This document shows positions 1 through 14,100 of a stretch of DNA of 64,000 bases, piece by piece (position 1 is the stretch's first letter; every line of letters starts with the position of its first letter). The notes below the pieces were generated by a model. The model made no database searches, was not told where the DNA came from, and worked only from the letters and a program-made list of their open reading frames with translations. Source of the DNA: Formicarius rufipectus (taxonomy: Eukaryota; Chordata; Aves; Passeriformes; Formicariidae); assembly GCA_013399695.1 (NCBI GenBank), contig VXAU01003998.1, forward strand, positions 535,888 through 599,887, given 5' to 3'. A program made the position numbers and the translations under genes.

Positions 1-3000
1 ACAAGCAAGAGTCAAATGAAACATCAGTAGAATTCCCACCAAGAACTGAACTACCATATAAAGTCTTATTAATTTTGAACAGAAGTGCTAGACTTCAATT
101 GTTGTTTCTTTTGAGAGAAAATTAAAACATTTCAACAGAAGTTTTCAGAGGTAATCAGGTTTTCCAGAATATTCAAAATTAATTAACTGAAATTATTTCA
201 ATAGAAAATTCCTGGGTGCTGCCACCCAGGCTGGAACAATAGACAGAAACCCTCCACTGCAGCCACTATTGAGCTCCTGCCAACTACATTTTGTGCACAG
301 GGGTACAGGAAGCAAGGGGCCCTGTCAAACTCTGCCTTCCACTTTCCAGGGCTGTCTCCAGGGCTCAGAGGTAGGGAGCCAAATCTTTCTTCCCCTCTCC
401 CGTGTCACGCCTCAGTATAGGACTGTGGAAATGGAAAAAGGTTGTCTAACTCTCAGCTGACTGTCCTAAGCAACAGCAAATCCCTACTTCTAAGACTGCT
501 AATCCATATTCTCCCTACTAAAAAATAGTTTTTACTTCTTCATTAGGGGGACTACCATGAGTCAACAGACAATGCATTCTCTTTTTAAGAAAGGCATGAC
601 AAATGTAATTTCACCTTTATGGTGCAGGTTGCTCCATTTCATGAAACCAGCATAGTTTTTAAGCTAACTGAAGTGAAACACCAACATTCCCCTTGGATAC
701 CAAGCCTCCCTTGCCATTGCTGGAATGGAGCAAATAGGGATTGAGACACAAGCTTAAAGTTTCACAAATCAATTCAGAACCTGACAGTTAAGATATGTAG
801 GGCTGAGGTCAATAGAGCATAGCCAACTCAAAACTGAAAAACTAGAAAGCTATTGCAGTTTATAATGATTAAGGATCTGACACTGATTCCAGTTCTTCTT
901 TTCCTCTTGCTAATGGAAGGATGGAAGTTCTCCTATGAAAACAAAGATAAGCACACAAGCATAATTGGAGATATGGGCCTCTAGTTTTTGGTATATACTG
1001 ATCACTTCTTCTCTACATGCATTGGTTGAAGTACTGCAAGTTGGCAGTCCTGAAATGAATTCTTTTTGCAGTTATAGCTAGATAAATTCAATGCTTGGGA
1101 TGAATTGGCCTCGAGCAAACTTAAAACAAAAAAAAAAAACAAGCTTCCTTGCTAAGTGGTCCCAAGAGACATATGTCTCTATAAAAAAAGTTAAAGGGAA
1201 GCTGCTGACTTGCACTGAATGGGTTCAACAATTTGAAAACTATTCCTTTTGTCCTAAATCTTACAGACCCACTTACATAACAGACAGCAAGGAAAGAATT
1301 TTTATTTTTTTTTTAACACTTCCTATTTGGAAGGTTAAGAGATGGGATCAATGGTACATTACAATGAAAGTTTAATTATCCAAAGTTTGGCACTGGGATA
1401 TGTTTCACTGTGTTGCTTTGACAGTGCACTCTGTCTTCCAGAGACTGAACTTACTTCACATCCACCCTTGAGCTCCAGTTCATTCAGTTTGGAGTTTGCC
1501 TCCCTACAAGGTTCTCTGTTTGGGAACTGCTGAGAGAGGGAACAGGCATTTCCCATGGAAAAAGACCTCTGGTAACTTTCCCAGTGCAGCTGAGCCGGCC
1601 CTCCTGCAGTGGAGGGGAGACTTGTGTGCCTCAGAAGGTCCTGCAGCACGAAGTGAGATCTCCAGCAGGCTCCCTGTCCCGACAGCCCTGGTCTTGCACA
1701 CACCTTCATTCTCCTCTGCACCGAAAAGCAGTGGGACAGCCAACAGCTCCCACAGCTCTGTGCCAGCACATGGCTCCTTTTTCCCCACCCAAACTCCCAG
1801 ATGGCCATTAGCACCCAGATATTAGACTTGTATACTTTCAAAGGCTCAGAGAGCAGTGTTATGTTCAGGCCAGATCCCTACAGGGTAACTGCAACCATAC
1901 CATGATCACTTCAGCTCTTCCAGCAGGTTTCTTCAGACGTGGAGAAAATTTAAGAATTTTCAGTCCTTAATTACAATGGCTAAACATATGCCACATTCAC
2001 TCAATTTGAAGAGAAAACTCACTTGTGTGTGTATTTTTTACATACATATGTTGTGTATGGTTTTTTAATATTTTTAGGGTAGGATTCTCAGTTGAGATAA
2101 TCCAGAGTATGTTTAGAGGTGCTATGATTTATGGCAAAAACAATTCTTGCAGATAAGGGCTTTAGGATAAAACGTGGCACAGGAGAGGCAGGCATTCTGA
2201 TTTGTCTCCAGTTTAGCCAGAAATAAAGGAAAATTATGTGGAAGCAATTCAGGAGAAAACACTGCTTTAATACTAAGGGCTAGAGATGAAGTATACTATT
2301 AACTAGAAATTCTCCACGTGTTCTTTCAGTACCTACTGTGCTACTCATAGTTCCACTGTCTATTTAGGACAAAGCTCTCCCTGGGACTTCACCCTAAAGT
2401 AAATAGAGTTATTTCAAGAATTAACAAACTGCTAGAGGTATACCACACTTTATGGGAATTGCAATTATCCCTCAGGTATGAATCAGACAAAGCCAAGGGC
2501 AGAAGTAGGAGTGGGGTTGGAAAGGGATACCAAAAACATTATCTCTGGAGAAGTTTTTCCTCCAGACCATCTCTGGGGCTCCCAGGCTGAGCATTAGTTC
2601 CAGTGGATGTCTGGGGCTGAAAGTGGGATAGAGACAAAGCAGAAATCTGATTTTGAAGTGGCAAAAGGGGGCTGCCAACCCTGCTGTTAAAAACTGGGTT
2701 TAGTTAAGATAACTTGAAGTATAAAAAAATGCATACTTCCTCTTAGGGCGTTCCAGAAAAAATAAACCTGAAGAAGTATATCGCTAGGATTTGATCTGGA
2801 AGGAAAGTACAACTTTTTGCATCTAAGCAGAGATGAGGAGATTCATGTACTCTTCCTGGATTTTGGGGAATGAAGAAAAATGGGCTGTTATAGTAATAAG
2901 GAAAGGCAGGTAACCAGAAGGACTTAGAGAATCACACCTGCTCACCTGCAAGGACGGGCAATTTCATAGTAAAGCAGGAACTAAATATAATTGTTGTTGA

Positions 3001-6000
3001 CCTCCATAAGAGCTGGAAATAGAATAAGCCAAGTGGATCTGATTGTAGCTTTACAATCTATATGAAGAGAAGCCAGTTTTTCTTTGAATAACTTGCTTAT
3101 ATTTAGGATCCTAAATCTGTATTTGGAAACCTAAGGAACTGACCTGATTTTCTGAAGTGTTCAGCACCCAGTGAATGAGTAGAAACATTTTTAAGTGGCT
3201 TCTGTAGGAACTGTTGGATTGAGTGGGGAGAAGAAAAATCAAAAGTTTATTTCTTAACTTTGACTTACAAATCTAAGAGTTTCATTTTCAGAATTCATCA
3301 CTCTGCAGCAATGTCTGGTTTTGCTTTAACTAGTGTACTGCAAGAACTACTAAGTGTGTGGATTTTAAAAAAGCTTTCAGACTGTTTCACTATGATTTAA
3401 ATAAGGATATTTAACAGACTAAACACAGACCCACTTTGCTGCCATGCTAGTTTGAAATCTGAATAAAATAATCCCTACAACTAGGGAAAGCTGTATAAAA
3501 AAAACCATGGCAAAGCCATATGAAAGCCAGGAGCAAACTACATGTGGGAATGCTCACATTATGTAAAAGGTAAATTTCTAGTATCTCAGTTGAGGAAAAA
3601 AGAACTGTAGCAGTTTAGTAAATGTGGAGCCCTGCATTTCTCTGAAAATAGCCTTTCCTCAGCAGATGCTAAACTTTTTTGAGGTCATTCTGTTCAGTGT
3701 CTTCAAAGGGCACTGGTTTCAGTCTCCCATTCAGAAACTTTCTCATATGCTGTCAAGGCAAAAAAAAAAAACCTCTGTAAACCTATTTGGAAAAGAGATT
3801 GTATAAACCTATGGTCTAACCAAACCATATCAAAACAAGGATACATCCTGAATTACTGCTGTAGTATTTCCTCTAATGGCACGACAGCATAAAAATCTCA
3901 GAGTTCACTCAGCAATGGTCAGAAGTGCAAACATTTTTGAAGTGTTACTACCTTCCTTTAGAAGTTCTGAAAATTGGGAGAAGAAACACATTCTCACTGC
4001 CATCTTCTTTTTATTTCACCATGACCGTTTTAGTGAAAATTCATATATTAATTATGATTTTGGTGAAATTCCACCAAGAAATTCTCTTGGTGCCTAGAGC
4101 CAAGACCTCTCTGCTTGTGCTTCATAGAAACATTAGGGTCTACAAATCTGATACACTTGCTTACTGATAAATGAGTTGTACATTAAAATCACTTCTTAAA
4201 AGCACACACTCTAAATTAGGCACCTTCCTGTAGAGATGTATTTTACAGTTCAGTGTACTCTTCACAATATAAAATACTCATACATATGGGCTACCACTAC
4301 CAGCAGTCATGAAGCAAAGCTCATTGAAAAAAAAAGACAATTGTAGTCTTACTCTTCTCAGGGCACAAATGCACAGAACAAGAAAAATGTCAAGACTATT
4401 ATTTTCAGCATAAAAATGTCTACAGACCCCAAAAGCAACACTGGTAACCCTTTCTGAGGCTCTGCACAGATACCAGCTGGAGGTGATAATTACCAGCAGT
4501 CATTATATTTGTAAATGGACAGACAAAAAGCAAAAAGAAGAGGAGAATAGAGATGGCCCATCAGATGAGATCAACGAGGAATGGAACAGACCCCCCAGTC
4601 ACCATTCCTGCAACTCCAGCAATGTTTAACAGGTCAAATTTAGCCCCCAAATATGTTTGTGTCCTTTCTGCATTTTCTCAAAGCAGGAGTGTGTGTGCAA
4701 AGTGCTTTCACTGTAACAGAAGAGAAGAAACACAACTGATTTTTCTACAGCAAAGCCCTTTTCTGAAGTCTTATCACCTATTTTCAAATTCCCTGTTGAC
4801 CATGGATTGCTGCTATGCCCAAGCAAACAATTTTCCAGACTCTTCTATAATTCAGTGGCATGTGGATAGTGAATGCAGGCTCTCTGCTGTCTGAAAGTTT
4901 TTTCTGTCATTCTGGAGCTGAATTTCAAGGCAAGATTTTCAAAGCACTGCAAGGAATATAATCACTTTGTGTTACATTCAGTGGAAAGCACATGAATCAA
5001 AGCTTGCAATCCCTCAAAGAGCCAGGCCAGGCTTTTCTTCTAATCCTGACCAATGCTTACTTGTAGTAAGAGTCTTTGAGAAAAGTCATCAAACCCAAAT
5101 CTGTACTAGATTTACTGTGCATAAAAATGTGCAAAAAAACAGATAACCTGTAAAAAAATGATTTTTTTGGTTTTAATTTAGTCAACACAGTTTCCCCTTA
5201 AAACAGCGCTAGGATACATGATATCTGTAGATATCATGATCACATATACGATCATATCATCTACAGATCAGTTCATTTATAAGACCAGTTGTTCCTGGAG
5301 AGCTAGAACAAACCCACACATTCTAGGGCAGGTGATGTACCCAAACACACACGCTGTCTGGACAGCACAATTATCTTGCCAGTGTAAAGCTGCTTAAGAG
5401 TGTGATACTTCCAGTACTGTAGTTTTCAGGCAGAGTAAGGCAGTGATTTAATAGAAAAGCTGGCTATTAACAAACTCTATAGTCTTAAGACAGACACCAA
5501 GTTTCAGCATTAGAATTAAGGTCCCAGCTGGGACTGAAAGCTTCTTCCGTGGAAACCATTCAACTCTTAATTGAGCAGCGACTGCAGTTTCTGCAAGCAG
5601 GCAAATAGTAAATAGCCTCACACTCCTCACAGCAGAGGAGAGCTCTCCTGCAGTCCCACAGAATGCCTTGTCCAACCCTAATGGTGCAGAAGTGAGTACT
5701 CCTCAGCAGACCACATCAACCTTTAAGGACTAATGCATCTCCAAAGGTCTGAGAGGACTGAGGAGAGCCTTGAAATAAAGGGAGAGGAATAATAAGGAGA
5801 CTTGAAATACTTGACTTAAAGGTGTTTCCTAGTGCCATCCCACCAGAGTACAATACAGCTCAAACCACTTCTGTCTCCAGGACTAACAGAACGTGCTGCA
5901 GAAGAGAAGTAGTTTTGTGGATGTCATTAAGTCACACACACAAAGCCCAAGGGAAATGCATCAGAAATAGACTGCTTCTTACAGAGCCTATGCAGTACTG

Positions 6001-9000
6001 ATTTGCCCACTTTAATGCAGCATAATTTTCCATTAAATTATTGACTGATCTAGAAAGGAACCTACTAGAAAGGAAGTAGATTTTGCTCTTCAAAGGTGCA
6101 AAAGTTAAATGACAATACTGCTTAACTGCAGACACAAATGGATTAGAGTCCACACAGCAATGCCTAAAGATGACCATCATTCATTCTCTCTCTCACATAA
6201 AATACCAAGTGAAAGGTATGGAACTAATTACCTTATAATCAGAAACTCAGCAAAACAATGATCCAGATTTCAAGTTTCAGCTGCCTGTAATTGTCCTTCA
6301 TATTGTATGTCAGCTGTTTCCAGCTATTTCTGATCTCGGGACTGCAAATCTCAGTACAGAAGGACGATCTCCAGAGATAAAATTCCCCACAGCTGGTAAC
6401 AAGCCATAGAGCTTAATATTCTCTACAATGCAAAGGGTACTTTGTGATGCTTAAAATGGTTCATTAAGTCACAGTGTTTCAGACTGAATGTTTGAATCAA
6501 AGGGAACTTCTCTCAGGCAAAACTGCCATGGGATTGAGATCTGCCTGACTGAAGCAATAGCCTTGCTTCTCTCCTGATAGCACAGAATTCCAGTGTAAGG
6601 AGAACAAGGTGTCACACACAGTAATTTCCTCCTAAAGAGACTTCAATACTATGAAAGAGAAGTTGCCAAATAGGCAGCCAAGTTCTGCTTTCCGCTGGGG
6701 TATGTCTGCTCAGCTTGTTCTTTAGGGTACAAATATGACTGGCAAAGTCTATGGAGGAGCAGCATACAAGAAGACATTACTCAGGGGAATGTACAGATGT
6801 TACAAACACCTACGCTTATTCCAAAATTAACTTTTTTATTAGCAAACATTTGGCGGTCTCAGGTCTGCCTTAGAACAACAGTCTGCTCTTGAATGCTCAT
6901 TAGGAAAATATTACCTATTAGTTCAGGCAATTTGATCTTGGAAGATGCACGTATAATATTAACTGGAACCAATGGGTAGAGGAGGAAAGAAAGCACTATT
7001 TAGCTATGTTCTCAGCACCACTAATTACTTCTCCCTTGCTTACTACCACTGATCACAGTCATTGATTGCACATGGTATTGTGTCCTGGATGCTTCCCATG
7101 TATAATTATGGCAATAGAGCCATCTGATGAAACTCTGAAGGCAGCTTTCCTGCCGGATTCTGTATTCACTTCTGATCCCAAGGTTTAGGTTTTCCTATGC
7201 TGATCTTCCATATGCATTGCCCTGTCTTCTGGGACATTTGGTCAGACTCTCATCTGATGTAAGTGAACCTGGCAGCACCGCAGGGAAGGGAGTGATTTCC
7301 TTTTCCACCAGCTGAGTGTCTGGCACATACTTTCTTCTAATTAGTATTCATCTTTAGGTCCGTTGAATTTAGTAGCTGCCCATGGAAGTCCTAATTGTTT
7401 AGAAGCTCTATTTCTGTTGTAGTGTGCAACTCTCACAGAGAACACCTTAATTATTAAAAGAAAAAGAGATTACTATATCAATTGCCCTCAGTAAACTGAC
7501 ATTCATTATACAAACTAACATTGATCTAAACACATGTTCATCGTGCCCTTCACCCTCTCACCACACAGTTTAACAGCTAAAGGAAAAAAACCACTGTGAA
7601 ACATTTTGACATCATATTCAAATGCGCATATATTTAAGGTGCTTGAGTTTGAATAGCAGAGGTACCACACGTGTTTTGCTCCTACTGATTGCAGGTAGAG
7701 TCATCGGCACTTCCTGACAAACATGGTTATGCAAAGAGCTCTCTAGACTGCAATGACTGGAAAATGTTGATGGTATCTATAGGACCTCCAGCCCTCTGCT
7801 CATTTAGCAGCTTAAGATAAAAGGGAAACTTGTCTCATACATTTTGTCCTGAAGTCTAACAGGCCTTTTTCAAAAGCATATACTGGTTACAAAGTTCATG
7901 GAAATGTGTTGGCCCATGGCCTTGAAAGTGCCATTACATGCACCAAATGCAACACATGAAAACTCACATAAGAGGAAAAAGTAGAACATAATCCTCCAAG
8001 AAAATACAGATCTAGATGGTTTATGCGATTAGGAAATCCTCTACAGGTACTAAGTTACTGATTTATGGCTCAAAGGAGTCCATCAGGCTAGATGTATTGC
8101 TTCATAAGAACTAGAACTCCATGCAGGAAAGCAAAAGGCATAGGTAAGGAAATCACTGAGATATTTCTCAATTGTCTTTTTACACTCCAGAAATCTAAAC
8201 AAATTGCCAAAGCAGTAACAGAGGGGATGGAAAGCCTGATGCACAGAAATATTTCTGAATGAAAACAGAATCATCTAAATAAAACGTAATTTCTACATGA
8301 TCCAGTAATTTCCAGGTCCTAGAAAATTCCAATCAAATTCAGACAAAATCTTTATTTCATTTGCTAAAAGAAATTTGTGGGGGAATTATGGCAACTTGGT
8401 AAACAGAAAAGTAAACAGTTCTATAAAGATTTAGAATGTTTTCTATAAGCACTGAAATAATGGAAGAGTCAAAGTCCAATTATTAGTGACAGACCTCTAA
8501 TCCCACAGATGTTCAGAGAAATATAGCCTAGTCTTTAAATTGCTCTTGGATTCCTGAGTCACTTGGGTACATTTGACATTTTCAAACCAGATAAATACAA
8601 AATACTGTAAACTTTCAAAATCACTGGGGAAACCCATTCATGAATGAAATAAAATTATGGAAACACTCAAACTCTGCTCTCTCCCACCTCCTGCCAACAT
8701 TGTCATGTAGCACCTGATCTACAAAAATATTCTACATTTTCATTCTTTATTCCATCGGCCATTTATTTTTCTTACCAAGGAAATACTTGTCTCAATTTTC
8801 ATTTAAGTCATCATTTTCCCTGCATTTTCTTTTCTCATTCTTCTCCTTTTAGTTTTTTGCTCCTCCCATCAGTAGCAAATTAATTTCAGAGCCCAAGGAG
8901 AAAGGCCATATATATCTTGGGTGACTTGCACAGGTACCAGGCACAAACATTGACTCCAATAAACTAGTCAGAGTCAACACAGCTATAATTGCTACCAGCT

Positions 9001-9384
9001 TCTTGAGCCTTGCTACTACATTGGAGACACTCAGCTGTGACTTTGCTCTCTTTCATCTCCCTTTCCCAACATTTTCTCTATTGCAAAATTACAAATTTAG
9101 AAGGCAGTAGCTTCCACTAAGGATTAGCTTCATAAAAATCAAGCTCGTGGTTCACATAGGAAAATTGAAGTGATTCTGTGAATGACAACTGAACTCCAAT
9201 GTATATTTCTTCTGGGATAAATAACTGCTGTACCTTATAGTTAGAACTAAAGTAAGGATTTTCATTCTGGATATCTCAAAATAGAGTACTGTATGTTTTA
9301 ATATTTAAAAGAAAATACCAAGTGCCACGATTTTATAAACATAATTACAGGCATGTCAAAGCTCCTGACCTGGTACAGCATGCT
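1..9384 (+). other. Presumed KCNC1 intron 1, 5' part of window
   Basis: No exon, RNA gene or recognisable transposon is seen. The sequence is AT-leaning and CpG-poor. It holds short A/T runs (for example near 1128-1139 and 1306-1316), a pair of overlapping inverted repeats at 5217-5266, and a slightly GC-richer block near 1440-1800 in which several frames of both strands are open by chance. Assignment to the intron is inferred from the lack of exon 1 anywhere before 47541; intergenic DNA is the alternative. Confidence 0.5.
5217..5266. repeat. Overlapping inverted repeats (potential hairpins)
   Basis: Positions 5217-5226 (catgatatct) and 5229-5238 (agatatcatg) are perfect reverse complements separated by two bases. 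A second alternative stem pairs 5225-5241 with 5250-5266 (14 of 17 positions) across an 8-base loop. There is no poly(A), target-site duplication or known family wording. It is most likely a local palindrome produced by AT-rich mutation. Confidence 0.6.
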
Positions 9385-9744
9385 GATCTGATCCAACATC
9401 CCTGCTGAAGCAGGGTCACCTAGAACCAATTCCCCAGGAACATCTCCAGACAGCTTTTGAGCATCTCCTAGGTGGGAGACTCCACAACCTCCATCAGCAA
9501 CCTGATCCAGAACTCAGTCACCGTCTCAGTCGAGAAGTGTTTCCTCATGCACAAGGGGAAGCTCTCCTGTGTTCCAGTGTGTGCCCCTTGCCTTCTGTCC
9601 TGTCACTGTGCACCACTGACAAGAGCCTGGCTTCATCTTGTTTGTATCCTCCCTTCAGTTATTCCGTACATTAATAACATTTCCCCCAAGTCTTCTCTTC
9701 TCCAGGCTAAACAGTCCCAGTTCTCTCAGTCTGAAAGAGCGCTA
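9385..9744 (-). mobile_element. CR1-type LINE fragment
   Basis: The + strand reads as the antisense of an avian CR1 3' region: gatctgatccaacatccctg, then ctaggtgggagactccacaacctcc, cagtcgagaagtgtttcctcatg, and tctccaggctaaacagtcccagttctctcagtctg. The element is therefore on the - strand and heavily 5' truncated. It is diverged, and no intact reading frame or clear target-site duplication is seen. The 93-codon open frame on the + strand here is an antisense artefact of the repeat. Confidence 0.85.
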
Positions 9745-10239
9745 TTCCCTTAATCACTTTTCACATAAGACATTCCACAACCCAACATTTCCTTTTTTTC
9801 TTTCCCCCCAGTAATGCTACTTAAAAGGCTCACCTAAACTACCTAAGCATTTAATTCAAAACAACAGCAGAATATTTCCTCTGAATGATATACTTTAGGG
9901 ATGAGCAGGGAAGAAAACAAGTTCTCCTGAAAAGAGTTCCTTCAAAGAACCCTATGAAAAATAATCACATTTTGCACCTGTTTGGTTTTGTCCCCTCATA
10001 TTTAAAAGAGCGCTTTTAAGCAGAAGTCATATACAGTTTCTTAAATCTATGTTTTGGATATTTGCAATTAAACTATGAGGATATATTTTTTCATAAGAGA
10101 AAAATTATTTTAATAGCCATAATCAACACAATCAAATATAATCAGTCTGTCAAGATAACAACATTTTAGAATCATTTAAAATAATTTTCTACACTGCCAG
10201 CTCACATCTATATGGAGATAATTATACCCAGAAAAGATG

Positions 10240-11160
10240 TGCGACTTTAAAGGTTCCTACCTCTGTTTCAGTGCTGAGTTATATGATCTATTTTCATTTT
10301 TATTCTTATCTTCACCCTCCCTCTCCCACCCTTTTTTAACTTTGATAGTGGTATTCTTGGTCTTTTCCTTCACTCTCTACAGTTTCCTCCTTTTTATGCA
10401 GATCTATACCCTTATGCAAATTATTAGGACAATACATGAAAATTGCCCAAGAATCCTAAGTATCATAAACTTCATAAAAAGTGAGGGAAACAAGTCTAGT
10501 CTTCATTATTTTGGATTTCCCCCCAAACCTGTGCATCAACGTTCCCCATTTATCTCCAACCACCCCCAAGACGTATCCTTTTGCATTAGCCAACTTACCC
10601 TGTTTCATTTTATTCCAGACACATCCCCCCACTGCTATTACTCTGAATCTGTCCTCTCCTATTTCCTACCCTTCATCTCCTCAGGCTCCCATTGAATTCT
10701 GCTGCTCTGTCTTGCTGTCCCTTTCATTGCAATCTTCTAATCTTGATTCTTATTTCCTCAAGAAGTCGTATTTTACTGCTTCACTCTCCTTACTCCTACC
10801 CTGCACATAAGGCTGCTTTTGTTTTCCACTGGGAAGTAGCAACACTAAATTCAAGCTTACTTTTCTTTCTCAAATCTTTTATTTTGAGCCTGCTCACACT
10901 CTATAGAGGCTTCCCCGGCTGTGGCTCAGTCCTTGGCCTGACCTCAGTTTCACCTATCTTTGCTCCTGACAACCTGTAAGTCTTCCCTCGCTCTGCCATA
11001 GTCCTCTTTTTTATTTTTTTTAAGTTTTGGGTTTGTTTTATTTTGTTGGGGGTTTGTTGGTTTGGGGTTTTTTTTGTTGTTTTTTTTTTAGTTAGGACAG
11101 CTTGTATTTCCTTGGCCAAGAAGCACTCCCCTCTTTCTTCTTCAAACCATTTCCTAAAAA
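10240..11160 (+). other. Pyrimidine-rich, strand-asymmetric tract
   Basis: The + strand is strongly C/T-biased for about 900 bases, with many ctccctctccc, tccttcactctc and ttcatctcctc blocks. It ends in a T/G-rich low-complexity run at about 11008-11091 built from GTTTT and poly-T. The pyrimidine bias suppresses TAA, TAG and TGA on the + strand, which explains the overlapping open frames of 152, 109 and 95 codons at 10237-10979. I do not recognise a repeat family. Confidence 0.6.
11008..11091 (+). repeat. T/G-rich low-complexity repeat
   Basis: The run is made of poly-T stretches interrupted by ggg, with gtttgttttattttgtt-like wording. It is the 3' end of the pyrimidine-rich tract. No terminal repeats were seen. 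Confidence 0.75.
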
Positions 11161-14100
11161 TCCTCTCAGGAGCCCTCCCTTAGCTGTTTGACATAAAGAG
11201 TGCTCTTTGAGACAAAATATTCCAGGGAGGCACAGTTTCTTATCACTTCCCATTCACAGGGCTTTTCCCAGACTCAGATAAGTTTGCATGAACAGATGGT
11301 TTTCCAAGCAAAAAAAGCAGAATTCTAAACTTTCTTTAGCAATATGCTAGAACTCCTCTACATCAGGACAGACTCCTGGTTGCTACTGTTGCAAAAATCT
11401 ATGTTTTGCACTTCTTTCTTTAATGAAAACAATAATTTATGATGATCCTGGTATAGCTTATAAAATAGTGATTTAATTAGGAGCAAAAATTATCTGTTTA
11501 CAGTCATGGCTGAAGAAGAAAGACAAAGGACAAGATACATTTTACCTCCCTGGAATCATTAGATGTACTTCAGGAACCAAAGAAGGAGCTTAGTCTTCAG
11601 GCCAGACAGGGATCTGGGTACTCAGCAGCTTTCATAATAGAAAGTTAAAGAGAAAAATCCACTTGCTCTCGTTTAAATGATCGTGATTGCTGAAGAAAGG
11701 GGAACTAGGTTGATTTGTAACCTGCGGGAAGCTCGTCTGTCTTCACTGCAGGCTAAAGATATTCAGCAAAACATGCAGCTGTTTGCCTCACCTTCTGAAG
11801 AAAACAATTCCATTCAAACCCAACCAATACATGGCAGGCAGTTTCATACTGAGGTCACAAGCACTACAGGAAAGGGAAGAGACAGGAAGAGGGCAAGAGT
11901 ATTCCAAACCTATGCTGAAGACCACTGTAGTTGTTCTTCAAGGGAACACCACCATGTTTGTAACTTATCTATTGGATCTACTTCCAATGGACATATAATT
12001 TTATTAAACTGTTAGAGTTATGGAAAGTCACAGGTCACTCTCAGACCCATATTGTACCTTTTTTTTTTTAACACAGTGTTTCTAGAAGCAGTTTAAGAAA
12101 CATATGCAGTTGTGTTAGGATGTTTGTTACAATAGCCTTCTTTCCTAGCCATTCAATATGCCAAAAAAACCTTAAAATGCTTGAAAACACTAACGCATAT
12201 TGAGTATTATTGATTCTCCCCTATAGCAAATGAGAAGAGTACCACAGAAGCTGTCTGGGTAAAAAAACTGATGACAGCAGTCCTAAGTCCTGACTATAGT
12301 TCCCTTTTTGCTGGAAGGAATGTTCTTTATGAAATCTCATCACCAAGAGCAGACCTAATTAATTCTCTTCAACTGATTTTAATTTGCAAGAGCACTGTAC
12401 TAAAAGCTCAAAATACTGAAAGCTAGAAAGGTGTGGACTGTGATTTTGAGGGTTGTTGCTAATGCATCATGGAAGTGTAGCAGAAAGCTCCAGCTGTAAA
12501 AAACTTCTCAGTATGTAAATCACTTCCATTTACAAGTAGCAGATCTTTTCTCCAGCTCCTTGCCTGCTGCTTCCTCCTTTGCCATCAACCCTGTTTATGA
12601 CATGACCCTATTCCTCTGCCAACATGACTTTATTGCAATTAGCTGCTGCATTTGAGTGTCTTCTCCAGAGAGATGATCAATGCAGTTATAAGCACAGCAA
12701 GTCATAGTGAGATATGGACTACGTCCAGAGTTTAAGGTCCAGCTAGACTTGTCAAAAAGTAAGAAAAACAGAAGTAGTATGAATCACATTTTACCAATAA
12801 GTACTGAAAAAGACCAAGACACTGACAGAAGGAAGTTTGTTGCAGAGCTATGAAAAAGCCTTTCCATCATTTGAGTCTTGGCCCAGCACTTTGACTGACT
12901 CTGTGTAGTTATTTCATTAGAGGCTTTTGCAGGGAGAAGGATTTTGAAGTGATCAGGAGGGTGGCATGGAAGAGGACATTTTGCATTGCTTCTTGGGCTC
13001 TAAATGAAGGTAATTTGCAACAGCATTACCCCTAATCAGTTTTTCAGGATATTTTTTTATTTAGTTGGTTGGTTTTTTCCTTATTTTTTGGGGTCTTTTT
13101 TTGAGAGAAACAAAAAGTAACAAGAAGATATTACAGTCCTCACGAACACCCACAGGTATATAGCAGCCAGTCACACCCCAAAGAGTTCCTTGGAACAGAA
13201 GAGCACAGTAGCAGGCTGGGTTGCATTCCTTGTAAAATAATTCTGTTTTCTCTACAGGAAGGAATGAAAAGATTAAAAAAAAAAATAAAAATAAAAAGAG
13301 CCACAGAGATCTTGGCCTCTCAGACATCTTTCAGACTCAGGACAACCTCAATGCAGCAGCACAGATTCACAGTCCAGACGCGGTTGCATTTGGCGTGTAT
13401 CTTTGTTTCTAAGGTTTATAGAAGCAGATGTGCAGGCAGAAATCTATATACACCTCTACCTACTTTGAAAAAGCAAGATCTTGTCATTAAATTACAAATT
13501 ATAAAGCCAAGAATCAAAAAACCCCATATCTGTCTGTAGCTCCATTTCTTTTCAGTTCATTTATTTAAAACTGTCTTTAAGTTTCCAGTGTTTAAAAACA
13601 GCTTCTGGAAACAGTACTTTCCTTGTGCCTCAGTTTCTTCCTTGAACCAGGAATTCACAGGAAGAAGGTGAGGGATGACCTAAGTTTGTTCCCTTGTCTA
13701 AAGAACTCATTTCCATTATTCTAGGGAGGTTCATGACCAAGGTCATTGCAGTCATCCTGGAGACAAAACAAGTAATTAACTTTATGTCCTCAGCCTGGCC
13801 AAATGGCTTGACATAAATAACTTGTCAAAGCACAGCCTAACCTCTAAGTATATTAGCAGGGATGTCCATGTAAGGACATACCAATATATTCTGAACCTGC
13901 CAGTTAAAATGAAAATCATCAATCCTAGCTTGAATTCTTAATATTGCCCTAGAATACAAGACAGCAATCATCTAAAATTTGAAAGTTATGTGTGTATTTT
14001 CAAGCTCATTCTCTGTTGTCATCCAGACTGCCCAGTGCAGCACCTGGTTTCTAATTAAAAAGACATTTTGGCATGGCCAGCACCAGTTTTACATGACATG

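Noticed and set aside
1359..1841. 160-codon open frame on the - strand, with overlapping open frames on both strands
   Set aside because: The block is GC-richer and stop-poor in several frames at once. There is no recognisable domain, no splice context and no convincing start; a chance frame is more likely.
10237..10979. Three overlapping + strand open frames of 95-152 codons
   Set aside because: They are caused by the pyrimidine bias of the tract, which removes stop codons; the translations are Ser/Pro/Leu/Phe-rich with no domain.
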